Part shown: positions 32,191-41,775 of the stretch, piece after piece
Numbering within the stretch: the first letter of the stretch is position 1
Layout: each line of letters starts with the position of its first letter
IMG/VR virus record: IMGVR_UViG_3300020129_000334
Coordinates: 1-62,160 of that record
DNA from: a virus
Strand: one strand, 5' to 3'
DNA: 62,160 nucleotides
Notes under the pieces: generated by a model
What the model was told of the DNA's origin: nothing
Seen by the model: the letters and a program-made list of their open reading frames with translations, nothing else
The model's database searches: none
Translations under genes and position numbers: made by a program

Positions 32191-34989
32191 GTGAAGATGT
32201 TTGACCGCCAAGGTGCGGTTCACGACGTTCCGGACGATCAGGCGCAGGAGGCATTTCAAAGCGGAGATTTCGGATTCGCCCCTGACGCGAAGATCCCTGT
32301 CATCACCCGCTCGGGCAAAACGGGGACGATCGACGCCACCAATGCCGATGCCGTCTTCGGTCGTGGCGGCCGCATGCTCTTGCCGGAGGAGGCGCACGAA
32401 GCCGAGATTCAGGCCAAGTACGGCACCGGCGGAGGGATGGCAGCGGCGGCGGGTGAAAGCTTCGCTCGAGGCCTTACCGGCGATCTTTCCGACCCCCTCG
32501 CCATCGGCACCGCGCGGCTACTCATGGGGGACGAGGCCGCAGAAGCCACCCGCGAGCATCTTGCTGGGGAGAAGGAAGCCAATCCCTGGACCTCGACGCT
32601 CGGGGAGATGGCGGGCATGGCGGCCCCGCTGCTCGTTCCCGGCGGTGCGGCAGTCGAGGGGGCGGGCGCGGTCGCTCGAGGCGCTGAGGGCGCAGGGGCT
32701 CTCGCCGCAGGAGCGGAAGGTCTCGAGGCGGCGAACGCGCTAGCGAAGGGTGCAGAAGGCGCGCAGGCCCTGACGTCGCCATCGGCCTTCGGCGCTGCAG
32801 CTCAACGACTCGGCCAGGGTGTTCGTGCGGCTGGCATCGTCCCGCGCGCAAACGTGGCCATGGGCGAGCTGGCCGGCAGGGCGATCTCCAAGATCGTTGG
32901 CAAGGAAGCGTCGAGCGCGGCGGGGCGCATTACTCAGAAGATCGCCATCAAGGCCGGCGAGGCGGGCGTGGAGACCGCGCTCTTCAGTGCCGAGCAAGAG
33001 ATGGACGAGGAGGTGCTGGGGAATCACGACCTCAACGCCGAAAAGATCCTTCAGGCGGCAGGCCATGGCGCGCTCCTCGGTGGCGGTACGCTCGGTGTGC
33101 TCACGGCGGCAGGTGGGCTCGCGCGCGAGGTGGCCGGCAAAACAGCCCCGATGCTCGAGAAGCTCGCTGGCTATCAGATGTGGAAAGCCGCTGCTCCAAA
33201 GCTCAAGTACAGCAAGGAAGCGATCAAGCGAGCGGGCGGCGTCGCGGAGGTGGGCAAGGCCGCGCTCGAGGAAGGCATCCGCGGCTCGACGATCGCCGAC
33301 CTTGCGGAGCAGACCGAGGCCGCCGTCGCCAAGCGCGCCAGTGAGCTGAAGGCGCAATACGCGAACGCTCCCGGCTCCGTGACGGTGAAGGAAGTTGAAG
33401 ATGAGCTCAACGCCATCATCGACCCGCTTCGCAAGCAACCGCTCTACGAAAAGATCGTCAAGGGGCTCGACCAGGCGAAGGAGCAAATCATCGGCGGGCT
33501 CAGTCCCGAAATCTCCGATGCTGTAGCCGCAGTACATACGCCCAAGGTCGGCCCCGTCACGCGCGAAGAGCTGGAGGCCCTCGCCAAGGAGCACGGCGGA
33601 GGGGGACGGGGAAGCCGATTCGAGAAGCTCTATGACCCCGGTGAGGCGGGCCAGGCGCTGCGGGAGAAGCTCGGAATCAAGCTCAATCTCCACACGCTGC
33701 AAATGGAATGGGCGCAGGGGGTCAAGCCCTCGCTCGAGACCATCACGAAGGCGGCCGAAGAAGCGCGCATCCCCGTTTCGAAGCTGATCGACGTCCGCCA
33801 GGCCCTCGGAGACATCGCCTACAAGGAAGCGCGCGCCCTCGACCCCAACATGCGCGTGGAGCAGCTCCGCAAGATGTACGGCCGGCTGTCTGAGCTGGAA
33901 TACAAGGCCATGGACCGGGCGGAGATCGCGATGGGACGGGGGCCGATGAAGGCGGAGCTGCAGGCCCTCCGCAAGCGCTACCAGCGGCTCGCCATCTTCA
34001 AGGACGCGCTCACCGACTCCATGGCGAAGGTGGGGACCAACCGGATCGTCTCGGCCAGTGATTACGTGATGGCGGCAGGGGCTCTCGCGACGGGCCATCC
34101 CATCGGCGCGGCACTAACGGCACTCGGGCACAAGGTCCTTCGTGAGCGCGGGAGTGCATGGTCCGCCCAGGTGCTTCACCGCATCGCTGCCTATGGAGCC
34201 ATTGAGCGCGCGACGGCCTCGGTGGACCGGCAGATTGAGCGTGGCATCGCGGGCTTCTTCTCTCCCGGCGAGCGTGCGGCGGTTCGCGTGCGTCGTGCGG
34301 CGCGAGCTGCTGGAAGTCTCGAGGCGGCCAAATCGCTGAAGGAGCGAGACAAGGATTACCAGGAGCGCGTCGATCGCGTGGCTCGCGCAACGGCCTATGC
34401 CGACGCTCATGCGGATCAGGCGTCGCGGGTCGCCGACAGCATTCGCCAGCACACCCCCCGCACCGCCCAGTCGCTGGAATCGAGCATTCTCCGCGTGACG
34501 TCCCAGCTCGCGAAGACGATCCCCAACGGCCACGTGCCTATGGACTCACTCACGCCCCACCTCGAGAAGCCGCGGGTGAGCGAGGCGGACAAGGCCAAGT
34601 TTCGCCGCGCGGATGACATGGCGAACGACCCTATCGGAACGACCTTCTCGCGAATGACCAAGGGACAGCTCACGCGCACCGATGTCGAAAACCTGCGCAA
34701 CTTCTACCCGCAGACCTATGCGCAGATTACGGATATGGCGCTTCAGGCTCTTGGTAGCCAAACGAAGAAGCTCGATTTCAACCAGCGTATGCAGCTCGGG
34801 ATTCTGCTCGACCTCCCCGCAGATAAGGCTCTCGGGCCGCTGTTGCTGCCGACGCTTCAGCAGACCTTTGGTCCCCCCGCACCGGAGGACGAGCCGAAGG
34901 ACCGCGGCACTCCCCCGCGACGCGAACTGAAGGACATGGCGAAGGCCGTCAACCTGAATTCGGGATTGAACGACCTCAGCGCCGACTAG
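32191..34989 (+). CDS. Internal virion / ejection-type protein, 932 aa
   Basis: GTG start at 32191 (reads as MKMFDRQGAVHDVPDDQ). The N-terminal 150 residues include a membrane-prone Gly/Ala region (GEMAGMAAPLLVPGGAAVEG). Further Gly/Ala-rich patches (AAGHGALLGGGTLGVLTAAG) interrupt a very long charged helical body. These features are typical of large podovirus ejection proteins that form a trans-envelope channel. No lytic transglycosylase motif was seen. Confidence 0.6.
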   Translation: MKMFDRQGAVHDVPDDQAQEAFQSGDFGFAPDAKIPVITRSGKTGTIDATNADAVFGRGGRMLLPEEAHEAEIQAKYGTGGGMAAAAGESFARGLTGDLSDPLAIGTARLLMGDEAAEATREHLAGEKEANPWTSTLGEMAGMAAPLLVPGGAAVEGAGAVARGAEGAGALAAGAEGLEAANALAKGAEGAQALTSPSAFGAAAQRLGQGVRAAGIVPRANVAMGELAGRAISKIVGKEASSAAGRITQKIAIKAGEAGVETALFSAEQEMDEEVLGNHDLNAEKILQAAGHGALLGGGTLGVLTAAGGLAREVAGKTAPMLEKLAGYQMWKAAAPKLKYSKEAIKRAGGVAEVGKAALEEGIRGSTIADLAEQTEAAVAKRASELKAQYANAPGSVTVKEVEDELNAIIDPLRKQPLYEKIVKGLDQAKEQIIGGLSPEISDAVAAVHTPKVGPVTREELEALAKEHGGGGRGSRFEKLYDPGEAGQALREKLGIKLNLHTLQMEWAQGVKPSLETITKAAEEARIPVSKLIDVRQALGDIAYKEARALDPNMRVEQLRKMYGRLSELEYKAMDRAEIAMGRGPMKAELQALRKRYQRLAIFKDALTDSMAKVGTNRIVSASDYVMAAGALATGHPIGAALTALGHKVLRERGSAWSAQVLHRIAAYGAIERATASVDRQIERGIAGFFSPGERAAVRVRRAARAAGSLEAAKSLKERDKDYQERVDRVARATAYADAHADQASRVADSIRQHTPRTAQSLESSILRVTSQLAKTIPNGHVPMDSLTPHLEKPRVSEADKAKFRRADDMANDPIGTTFSRMTKGQLTRTDVENLRNFYPQTYAQITDMALQALGSQTKKLDFNQRMQLGILLDLPADKALGPLLLPTLQQTFGPPAPEDEPKDRGTPPRRELKDMAKAVNLNSGLNDLSAD

Positions 34990-35063
34990 CGACCGTTTCT
35001 CATCACTCACCGTGAATACCTCGGCTCCCTCGTTGGAGGACCGGGGCGGAGGTGCTTTGTCTC
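34990..35063 (+). promoter_or_regulatory. Leader before the tail-fibre genes
   Basis: A 74-base gap with two Shine-Dalgarno-like stretches (TTGGAGG at about 35032 and GCGGAGG at about 35047) upstream of ATG 35064. The in-frame GTG at 35052 is an alternative start. A separate promoter for the fibre genes is possible, but no convincing promoter boxes were seen. Confidence 0.3.
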
Positions 35064-35564
35064 ATGGGTCAGTCTGAAGCTACACGCCAAAGCGATTGGC
35101 TGCTCCCCGCAGTCGTCGACGGAACCGGCAACCCCAACTGCATCGCTGTCGCCGTTTCGACGGGGGCCGCTGCACTCGACCTGACGTCTCTTCCCGTTCC
35201 CGCGGGCGTCTACGACTCGCACGTTGCGGCGGCGACTCCGAACCCGATCGGCCGTTACGTCAACTTCCAGGCGCAGGGTGGCGACGTCTTCCTGATCTTC
35301 GGGCCCACCTTTGCGAGCGTCACGGGCGGTTCGAACGCTCCCGCTGCCGGCACCGTCAACACGGTCAATGGCACGACGGGCGTGGTCACGATGGCCAAGA
35401 AGGTTTGCATCTGGGTCCCGCAAGGCCAGACGCTCGGATGCAAGCTCCCCGTCGGTAACGAGTCGACGCCGAACCAGTACGGGACCGCATCGCCCTGCCG
35501 CTTCGTCGCCTATGTGACGTCCACTGGGAGCGCGACCCTGCGCATTTGGCAGAGCAGCCCGTGA
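35064..35564 (+). CDS. Beta-rich virion protein, 166 aa
   Basis: ATG 35064 reads MGQSEATRQSDWLLPAVV. Strands such as GDVFLIFGPTF and KKVCIWVPQGQTLG and a Thr/Gly-rich loop suggest a compact beta-barrel, perhaps a fibre-attachment or decoration protein. The next gene overlaps its stop as GTGA. Family not recognised. Confidence 0.6.
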   Translation: MGQSEATRQSDWLLPAVVDGTGNPNCIAVAVSTGAAALDLTSLPVPAGVYDSHVAAATPNPIGRYVNFQAQGGDVFLIFGPTFASVTGGSNAPAAGTVNTVNGTTGVVTMAKKVCIWVPQGQTLGCKLPVGNESTPNQYGTASPCRFVAYVTSTGSATLRIWQSSP

Positions 35565-36238
35565 GCCGGCGTCAAATCCTCACTGGCGGCAGCTCCGGGG
35601 GCGTGACTCCTCCGTTCTCGCCGACGATCTCGCTGTCATCTGGCGGCACGGGTCCGTTCCATGTCGGCGATAGCTGGACTCCGAAATTCACGACCAATCC
35701 GTTGCAGAACGCGAGCGGCGTAACGGTCTTTCAGCTCGTCGACAACCTCAGCAACACGTCCAATCCGACCGGGGCCGGCCCTTACGATGCTCCCATCCTC
35801 GGTGGCACGTACACGATCGCTGCGCCCAGTACGGTCTCCGTTCACGCGCACATCACGCAGAACGCCCAGACGGCCAACACGGGCAACATCAGCGCGACCT
35901 TCGGCAATGACATCTGGGTCGGCGTCGGAACGGCGGGTGCTACCGGGCTCAATGGCACCACGGGGGCACTCGTTGGCGCTACAGGCACGCTCACCGGAAC
36001 GCTCAGCACGACGGGCATTCAGAGCTTCAGCCCGACCCCGACGAATCAAAAGGTCTACTACGCGAGCGATCAATTCTACGGCACGCGGTCGTTCAAGGAC
36101 GCCAGCGGCTTCACGTTCTCCATGAACGCGCCGACGTCGATCACCGTGACCAATGCCTCGGGACAGGCTCGCTCTTATTACCTCTACGAATCTGCCCAGC
36201 TCCTCGATTCGGTAGCCAATCCGATCACCGTGACGTGA
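35561..36238 (+). CDS. Tail fibre-like beta protein, 225 aa
   Basis: GTG 35561 overlaps the previous stop and reads VSRRQILTGGSSGGVTPPF. Ser/Thr/Gly-rich, all-beta, with many short repeats (GATGLNGTTGALVGATGTL), as in fibre shafts. It is followed by the fibre protein at 36246. No enzymatic motif. Confidence 0.6.
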   Translation: MSRRQILTGGSSGGVTPPFSPTISLSSGGTGPFHVGDSWTPKFTTNPLQNASGVTVFQLVDNLSNTSNPTGAGPYDAPILGGTYTIAAPSTVSVHAHITQNAQTANTGNISATFGNDIWVGVGTAGATGLNGTTGALVGATGTLTGTLSTTGIQSFSPTPTNQKVYYASDQFYGTRSFKDASGFTFSMNAPTSITVTNASGQARSYYLYESAQLLDSVANPITVT

Positions 36239-36245
36239 GGTTGCA

Positions 36246-37340
36246 ATGACAATTCCCGTTTCCGACACCCTGATTCCGGGCGGGTCGGCCTTCGGAGTCA
36301 TTCGCGACTTCGATCAGGTCGGCGGCTACGCAGCGATGACGAACGAGGCGGCCATTGGCGCGCTGGCCAGCGGAAAGCTCGTTATCAATGGCACGTGGCG
36401 CAAGTCCCTCTCGAGCGGCGTTACGTACCTCTACACGTCCTCCACACCGGCGGGCGGTTTTGCGAACGGCACGTGGACTCCCGTCGCGACTTCGACGTCG
36501 AGCGGAAGCTGGAGCCCTGGTGCCAAGACGGTCACGACGGCGAACGACACGCTGTCTGGGCTCGCGGCGCGCAACGGCTACACCCCCGTAGCAGGCGATC
36601 GCATTCTGGTCGTGGCGCAGACGACGGACAACCAGAACGGGATCTACGCCGCAGCTTCGGGCGGATGGTCGCGAACGAGCGATGCAACGAACACCAGCGA
36701 CTTCGTGCTCGGCAAGACGATCGACGTCACGGCGGGCACCAGCGCAGGAGCCATCTATCTGCTCACGCAGGCGCCTGCGACCGTCGGCACAGACCCGATC
36801 AACTTCGTCGTCAACAATCAGGGCGCAGTCGTCAACTGGGGCGTGCCTGGGGCGCTCGGGGCGACGACTCCGAACACGGTCAAGACGACGGCGCTCACGA
36901 ACACGACCGGCACCGTCAGCAGCACAACGTCGGATGCGGTCAACAGCTTCGATGAGCAGCGCGGGGCCTGGGTCGCACTCTCGAGCGATTCGTCCACCAC
37001 CGTCTTCACGCTCCCCAATTCGATCGCGAGCGGTGCAACGGCCACCATCACGGCCGAAATCTGGATCACCAAGGATGCCGCAAGCGACTTCGGGATCTGG
37101 CGGCGGACCGTCTTCATTCGCAACAACGGCGGCACGCTCCAGAACTACAGCCTCGGCAGCAATACGAACGACGTAGACATCAGCCCCACGAACAATCTTT
37201 CGTCTGCGGTGAGCACGGCTACGTCGAAGATCGATTACTCGACCAATCCGCCCACCATCAAAGTGACCCGGCCGGCGGGCGTCGCCTGCCATGCGCGGTG
37301 CGAAGTCGTCGATGTGCCGCGGGGTACCTCGGGCGTCTGA
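36246..37340 (+). CDS. Tail fibre protein, 364 aa
   Basis: Contains a domain common in phage fibres: NDTLSGLAARNGYTPVAGDR, then LVVAQTTDNQNGIYAAASGG and a W-S-R-T-S-D turn (about residues 97-150). It is followed by Thr/Val/Ala-rich strands and a C-terminal knob-like region. Likely a receptor-contact or shaft component. It lies immediately upstream of the giant spike with the hydrolase domain. Confidence 0.7.
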   Translation: MTIPVSDTLIPGGSAFGVIRDFDQVGGYAAMTNEAAIGALASGKLVINGTWRKSLSSGVTYLYTSSTPAGGFANGTWTPVATSTSSGSWSPGAKTVTTANDTLSGLAARNGYTPVAGDRILVVAQTTDNQNGIYAAASGGWSRTSDATNTSDFVLGKTIDVTAGTSAGAIYLLTQAPATVGTDPINFVVNNQGAVVNWGVPGALGATTPNTVKTTALTNTTGTVSSTTSDAVNSFDEQRGAWVALSSDSSTTVFTLPNSIASGATATITAEIWITKDAASDFGIWRRTVFIRNNGGTLQNYSLGSNTNDVDISPTNNLSSAVSTATSKIDYSTNPPTIKVTRPAGVACHARCEVVDVPRGTSGV

Positions 37341-37354
37341 GGGGAGTCACAACA

Positions 37355-40300
37355 ATGCGTTTCCTTCTCCTCTCCCCGCGAGGGGCGGCGCCGACGTTTA
37401 TTTCGAGCCAGTACGTTACCAAGGTTGGCGGCTCGACGTTCTTCGTTGGCACCAACTTTCGTATCGGCATGACGGCCACCGTCAACATTGGGGGCACCGT
37501 CACGTTCACCAGTGTCACGGTCCCCACGGACGGCGGCTCGTTTGCCACAGCGACGCTCCCCGCAGGCTCGTATACGCCGGGCAATTACGACCTGACGCTG
37601 ACGAATCCCGACGGGCAAAGCGTGACGTCCGTGGGCGGGTTTACCGTCTTTGGCCCCTCGACGATTTCGGGCTTGATGTGGGACTTCGACGCGAGCGCGG
37701 GCGTCTCCACAAGCGGCTCTCTCGTGACGACGTGGGTCGATCAGTCGGCGAACGCTTACACGCTCAGCGCCAGCGGCTCCAATCGTCCCACGCTCACGAC
37801 GAATGCGCTCGGCACCAATTCGAGCATCGACGGCGATGGGATCGCGGCATGGATGCTTTCGACGGGGAACATCACGCAGTCCACCAAGAGCGTGACGGTG
37901 TTCGCCGTAATGAAGGTGCCATCGACCAGTGCCAACAGCTCCGTCATCTTCGAACAAACGAACAACAGCAAGGCCGGCTCGTCGGTCAACGGCTATCGCG
38001 TCGAATACAACACCTCGGGGCCGCAGCTTGACGTCTCGAGCGGCACGTCCTCCGGCGCCAGCCTGAACGAGGTCTACGCGATCGTCGGGCCTTCGCTCAA
38101 TAGCGGCTATGCGGTCTATGCCTTCGTCTTCAATCGTGCGGCCACCTATCCGGTCACGATCATCGGTGGCAATCCGGCTTTCGAACTAACGAACGTCGCC
38201 GGTGCATTCTCGGGGCAAGGCCTCATTACGGATGGAACGAGCGCAAGCAACTACGACACGGCGCCGCTATCGATCTTTGCACGGAACGTTTCGGCTGCAG
38301 CGAGCGCCCCGAGCAAGGCGAGCATCGTTCGGCTCTTTGCGTACAACACCGCGCTCACGCAAACGACCATTCAGAACGTCGTCTATGCGCTCGAGTCGCA
38401 ATACGCCACGGACCCCACGCCTGCAACGGCGCAGCTCCTGGTCGTCGGCGACTCGATCAGCTCCGTTTTCGACACCGCCGGGTCGCTGAGTTGGAGCACG
38501 TACATCTACGCGGCGCCCAACTTCTACGACAATCTCCACCTCGACATTAGCGCGATCAGTGGATGGACCGCGGGGAATGCCTATACGAATCGCGTTTCCA
38601 TTTTCACCCCGCGGCGCTCCGACGTTCCGTGCGATGCCGTCATCTGGCTAGGGACCAACGACTTCGCAACGAACGACACGCAATCGCCGGGCGACCTCTA
38701 CGCAAACACCCTCGCCCTGCTGATTGATTATGTTCACGGGCTTAGCTCGCCGGCCATTCGCACGATCCTCGTCTGCACGATGCTTCCCCGCAACGTCGTC
38801 TCGGCGGGTACGGCGGCCACGTTCGAAGCGAAGCGCGTCGGCAAGGATACGAGCGGCAATGCACTCGCCGGGCGCCAGCAAAACCACGCCTATGTCTCGA
38901 CGACGCCCGATTGGATTCTGATCAACGACGGGAGCGGCAACCCCACGCTGTTCCGCTGCACCACGAGCGGCACCACGGCCAACAACGCGGGCCCCGCCTA
39001 CTCGTTCACGCTCGCCGCGACGACGACCGACGGCACTGCAGTCTTCACTTGCTACGGGCGCCCGTACAACGACCTGATCAACGACGCGGCCAATCAATCG
39101 TCGCACCACTATACGGCCGTCAATCTGGGCGATCCGACCACGCCGCTGGGAACGTTCGCGAACACGAACAACACGACCTATTACCTCAGCGACAAGATTC
39201 ACCCTCAGGCGACCTACCAAACCGGCCAAACGACCCCCTCGAGCCCCAGCGGGCCGCCCTTCGCCAACAGCATTCTGGCCGCGTTCGTCCCGTACCTGAA
39301 GCAGGGCGGCACGCTCTCGCGAACGTACTTCCCCCCGACGATCACGGGCTGCACGGGAATCGAGAGCGGCAACAGCAACGTTGCGAAGGGCTCGCCGTTT
39401 ACCGCGCAAGGGACTGACTTCGGCGAGCTGGACGCCACGCACCCGCTTCAGGTGAGCGACGGAACAACTTCGTTCGACTGCACCAGCGTTACGCGCATCT
39501 CCGACGTGAAGCTCAGCGCCATTGCCCCCGCATCCATCGCGGTCGGTGGCCCCTACGCCGTCACGTACAAGCGCGTCGATGGGCAGACGGCCACGGGCGG
39601 CTCCATTATCATTATTCCCCAGCCGTCGATTACGGGCGTCGCGGTGGGCTCTCTTTCGTCCGCTTCCTCGGAGACGATCGACCGTCACGTCCTGAACCCG
39701 CTCACGATCAAAATCTACGTCAACAATGGCGGGGGTTACGGCGCGACTGCGGCCACGTTCGGCGGCGTTTCGCTCACGAGTGTCACGTATTCGGCCGATG
39801 GCAGCGTTGTTACCGGCACGCTTCCCGTGGGCACGTACACGGCAGGCACCACGAACGTCTCTGTCACGAGCCCCTCGACTCCGACAGCGCTGGCCAATGG
39901 CTCCGTGCTCGTCAACCTGCTTGATCCTTCGACGATCTGGTCCTCGACGGTGCTTCGAGGCTGGTTCCGCGGCGACTCGGTGCAGGGGAGCGGCACGGCC
40001 ACGAGCTGGACAGACAAAAGCACAATCGGCAACAACCTGACCTCCATCGGTGGAGCGCCAACAATCAATACGGCCTCGAGTATCTTCTTGCAGAATGGCG
40101 TCGGCCTTCAGACCGTCACGCTCAACGGCACGTCCGATCGATTCTTGCGCCCTAATCCGACTTTCTCCATGGGTGGCAGTACGCCGGTTCCGTGTTCCGT
40201 CGGCGCCATCATGCAGTTTGGGGCTACGTCTTCGAACAACGGGCGCATTGCTCGCTACTCGACGACCGGCGGCGCGCTGGGCATTGGCACCGTCTCGTCG

Positions 40301-40630
40301 GGCACGAAGAAGCCTGTCCTCGATGTCACCTGGACCTCGACCTGGCCCACGGCATTCACGACGCCGTTTTCGTTCTACGGGCACTGCAATGGCGCGACCG
40401 TCTCGACCGGCGGAATTGCTGTCAACGGCGCCACCGAGCAGACAGGTTCAGGCTCCATGACGGGCGGCGGCATCACGACCGGTGGCCTTTTTGCGATTGG
40501 CTATGACGCCGGATCTGCATTCTGCGGCGGTGAGGTGAGCGAGGTCATCACCATCAACAAAGAGATGGCCGCAAGCGAAGCCCGGCAGTGGGCGATTTAC
40601 GCTGCGAACTACCATGGCGTCGTTATCTGA
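37355..40630 (+). CDS. Tail spike with SGNH/GDSL hydrolase flanked by IPT and LamG-like domains, 1091 aa
   Basis: Start ATG 37355 after GAGGGGAG. An N-terminal IPT/TIG-like domain (about 10-105) and a concanavalin/LamG-like domain (about 105-355) lead to an SGNH hydrolase. The hydrolase has LVVGDSIS with nucleophile Ser367, WLGTNDF (G-x-N-D block, Asn435) and DKIHP with Asp613/His616. Two more IPT-like domains (about 660-860) and a second LamG-like domain (about 862-1091) follow. SGNH enzymes on phage tails usually remove O-acetyl groups from surface polysaccharides. The likely role is binding and modifying host capsule or slime during adsorption. Confidence 0.8.
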   Translation: MRFLLLSPRGAAPTFISSQYVTKVGGSTFFVGTNFRIGMTATVNIGGTVTFTSVTVPTDGGSFATATLPAGSYTPGNYDLTLTNPDGQSVTSVGGFTVFGPSTISGLMWDFDASAGVSTSGSLVTTWVDQSANAYTLSASGSNRPTLTTNALGTNSSIDGDGIAAWMLSTGNITQSTKSVTVFAVMKVPSTSANSSVIFEQTNNSKAGSSVNGYRVEYNTSGPQLDVSSGTSSGASLNEVYAIVGPSLNSGYAVYAFVFNRAATYPVTIIGGNPAFELTNVAGAFSGQGLITDGTSASNYDTAPLSIFARNVSAAASAPSKASIVRLFAYNTALTQTTIQNVVYALESQYATDPTPATAQLLVVGDSISSVFDTAGSLSWSTYIYAAPNFYDNLHLDISAISGWTAGNAYTNRVSIFTPRRSDVPCDAVIWLGTNDFATNDTQSPGDLYANTLALLIDYVHGLSSPAIRTILVCTMLPRNVVSAGTAATFEAKRVGKDTSGNALAGRQQNHAYVSTTPDWILINDGSGNPTLFRCTTSGTTANNAGPAYSFTLAATTTDGTAVFTCYGRPYNDLINDAANQSSHHYTAVNLGDPTTPLGTFANTNNTTYYLSDKIHPQATYQTGQTTPSSPSGPPFANSILAAFVPYLKQGGTLSRTYFPPTITGCTGIESGNSNVAKGSPFTAQGTDFGELDATHPLQVSDGTTSFDCTSVTRISDVKLSAIAPASIAVGGPYAVTYKRVDGQTATGGSIIIIPQPSITGVAVGSLSSASSETIDRHVLNPLTIKIYVNNGGGYGATAATFGGVSLTSVTYSADGSVVTGTLPVGTYTAGTTNVSVTSPSTPTALANGSVLVNLLDPSTIWSSTVLRGWFRGDSVQGSGTATSWTDKSTIGNNLTSIGGAPTINTASSIFLQNGVGLQTVTLNGTSDRFLRPNPTFSMGGSTPVPCSVGAIMQFGATSSNNGRIARYSTTGGALGIGTVSSGTKKPVLDVTWTSTWPTAFTTPFSFYGHCNGATVSTGGIAVNGATEQTGSGSMTGGGITTGGLFAIGYDAGSAFCGGEVSEVITINKEMAASEARQWAIYAANYHGVVI

Positions 40631-41005
40631 ATGAGGTTCAGCTTGTCGGTCGAAACCTGGGTCGCGCTCGGAACCTTTATCGTCGTACTTGCCACCATTC
40701 TCTGGCAGTTGTCGGCGACACTCACGGGACTACGATCCGAACGTACGCAGATGTCTGCAGAGATTACGGATATGAAGCGGGCCATTGCAGAGCTGCGTGC
40801 GGCTCTCGAGCGGCTCGACAAGATCCCGCTTCACGAGCTGAAGATCGCCCAGCTTGAGAAGGTGGTGGACTCGCAGCAAAAGCAAATTGCCACGCTCTGG
40901 CACAAGGTCTTTTCGCTCGACAAGCACACGGCGGTTCTGCGCGCGACGAGTGAGCACGACCTCTCGAGCTTCCATGACACCGACCGGCCGCCGGAGGACG
41001 ACTAA
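40631..41005 (+). CDS. Membrane-anchored coiled-coil protein (inner-spanin-like), 124 aa
   Basis: One N-terminal membrane helix (WVALGTFIVVLATILWQL, about residues 10-27) is followed by a long coiled coil (SAEITDMKRAIAELRAALER; HELKIAQLEKVVDSQQKQI) that would lie outside the membrane. With a lipoprotein encoded two genes on, this resembles an i-spanin, the inner-membrane half of the complex that disrupts the outer membrane at lysis. It could also be a holin accessory. Confidence 0.55.
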   Translation: MRFSLSVETWVALGTFIVVLATILWQLSATLTGLRSERTQMSAEITDMKRAIAELRAALERLDKIPLHELKIAQLEKVVDSQQKQIATLWHKVFSLDKHTAVLRATSEHDLSSFHDTDRPPEDD

Positions 41006-41175
41006 TGGACAAGCTCCGCATCGAAACGTTGGCCGCGTTTGCCATCACGGTGGCGTCGGTAACATTGCTGACCATCTTCGACCGACCTATCCCGGTGGCG
41101 ATCGCAAGCATCCTCGGGGCGCTTTGCACGGCCATCCTGCCGGCTCTGTTCCGCTCGACCGGAGGCCCTCAATGA
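41005..41175 (+). CDS. Probable holin, 56 aa
   Basis: ATG 41005 overlaps the previous stop (TAATG). The protein MDKLRIETLAAFAITVASVT continues to a short loop (FDRPIP) and a second hydrophobic helix (VAIASILGALCTAILPAL) with a short polar tail. Two membrane spans at this size, inside a lysis cassette, fit a small class II-type holin, which permeabilises the inner membrane to release or activate the endolysin. Confidence 0.65.
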   Translation: MDKLRIETLAAFAITVASVTLLTIFDRPIPVAIASILGALCTAILPALFRSTGGPQ

Positions 41176-41444
41176 ATCGTCAGGTGCTCATCGTTGCCGT
41201 GGGAGCCTTGTTCTTTGGCTTCCTCGGAGCCTGCGTGCTTGCACTCACCGGTTGCGGCGCCAGTCTGCCGTCCCCTTCGGATCAGGCGGCCGTCGCGGCG
41301 TACGAAGCGGAGCAGCTCGCATGCGTGATCGAGGCGGGCGCTCGGATCGATGCCGATCGTTGCCGCTGCGCCGTTCACCAGAAGTGGGGCCGCGGGTGCA
41401 CGACACTTTCGCTGGGCGGTCCGCGTGACGGAGGCGTCGAATGA
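41172..41444 (+). CDS. Small lipoprotein (outer-spanin-like), 90 aa
   Basis: ATG 41172 overlaps the holin-like stop. A long signal segment ends in ALTGC (Cys28), a good lipobox, followed by GASLPSPSDQAAVAAYEAEQ and five more Cys. An outer-membrane lipoprotein beside a membrane coiled-coil protein, holin and endolysin suggests the o-spanin (Rz1-like) role. The extra Cys are atypical. Confidence 0.6.
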   Translation: MNRQVLIVAVGALFFGFLGACVLALTGCGASLPSPSDQAAVAAYEAEQLACVIEAGARIDADRCRCAVHQKWGRGCTTLSLGGPRDGGVE

Positions 41445-41716
41445 CCACGGCATCGGTTGAAGCTCAGGCCCTCGCTCTGCTCTCGTGGCTGATCCAAAAC
41501 TTCGGCGCCAACCTCGTGATGAGCATCTTTGGCGTCATGACCGGGACCGCCGAGGGGATGCTGATCGAGGACGTGTCGATCTTCGTCTCGAGCGTGCTCA
41601 GTGCCATTCGTAGCCAGGTCGACGATGATCGTCTGCGCGCGCTGCTCGAGGCCGAATATGTGGCTGCCGATGCCGCCGTGGACGCCGTTGAAGCGAAGAA
41701 GTTTCCCGCCCCTTGA
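41441..41716 (+). CDS. Lysis-cassette protein, 91 aa
   Basis: Begins MTTASVEAQALALLSWLIQN at ATG 41441, coupled by ATGA. A moderately hydrophobic region (FGANLVMSIFGVMTGTAEG) is followed by an amphipathic helical tail. It may be a second holin-like or antiholin-like protein, but hydrophobicity is marginal. It precedes the lytic enzyme. Confidence 0.5.
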   Translation: MTTASVEAQALALLSWLIQNFGANLVMSIFGVMTGTAEGMLIEDVSIFVSSVLSAIRSQVDDDRLRALLEAEYVAADAAVDAVEAKKFPAP

Positions 41717-41775
41717 TCTTCGCGGCCCCAGCGGCACAGCCCCCGCCGCTCCAGCTCTTTGCCGAGGTGCGACCG

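Noticed and set aside
32191-34989. Internal virion protein as a lytic transglycosylase-bearing ejection protein.
   Set aside because: No E-S...G-L-x-Q or similar catalytic blocks were found. The only such motif in the genome is in the endolysin.
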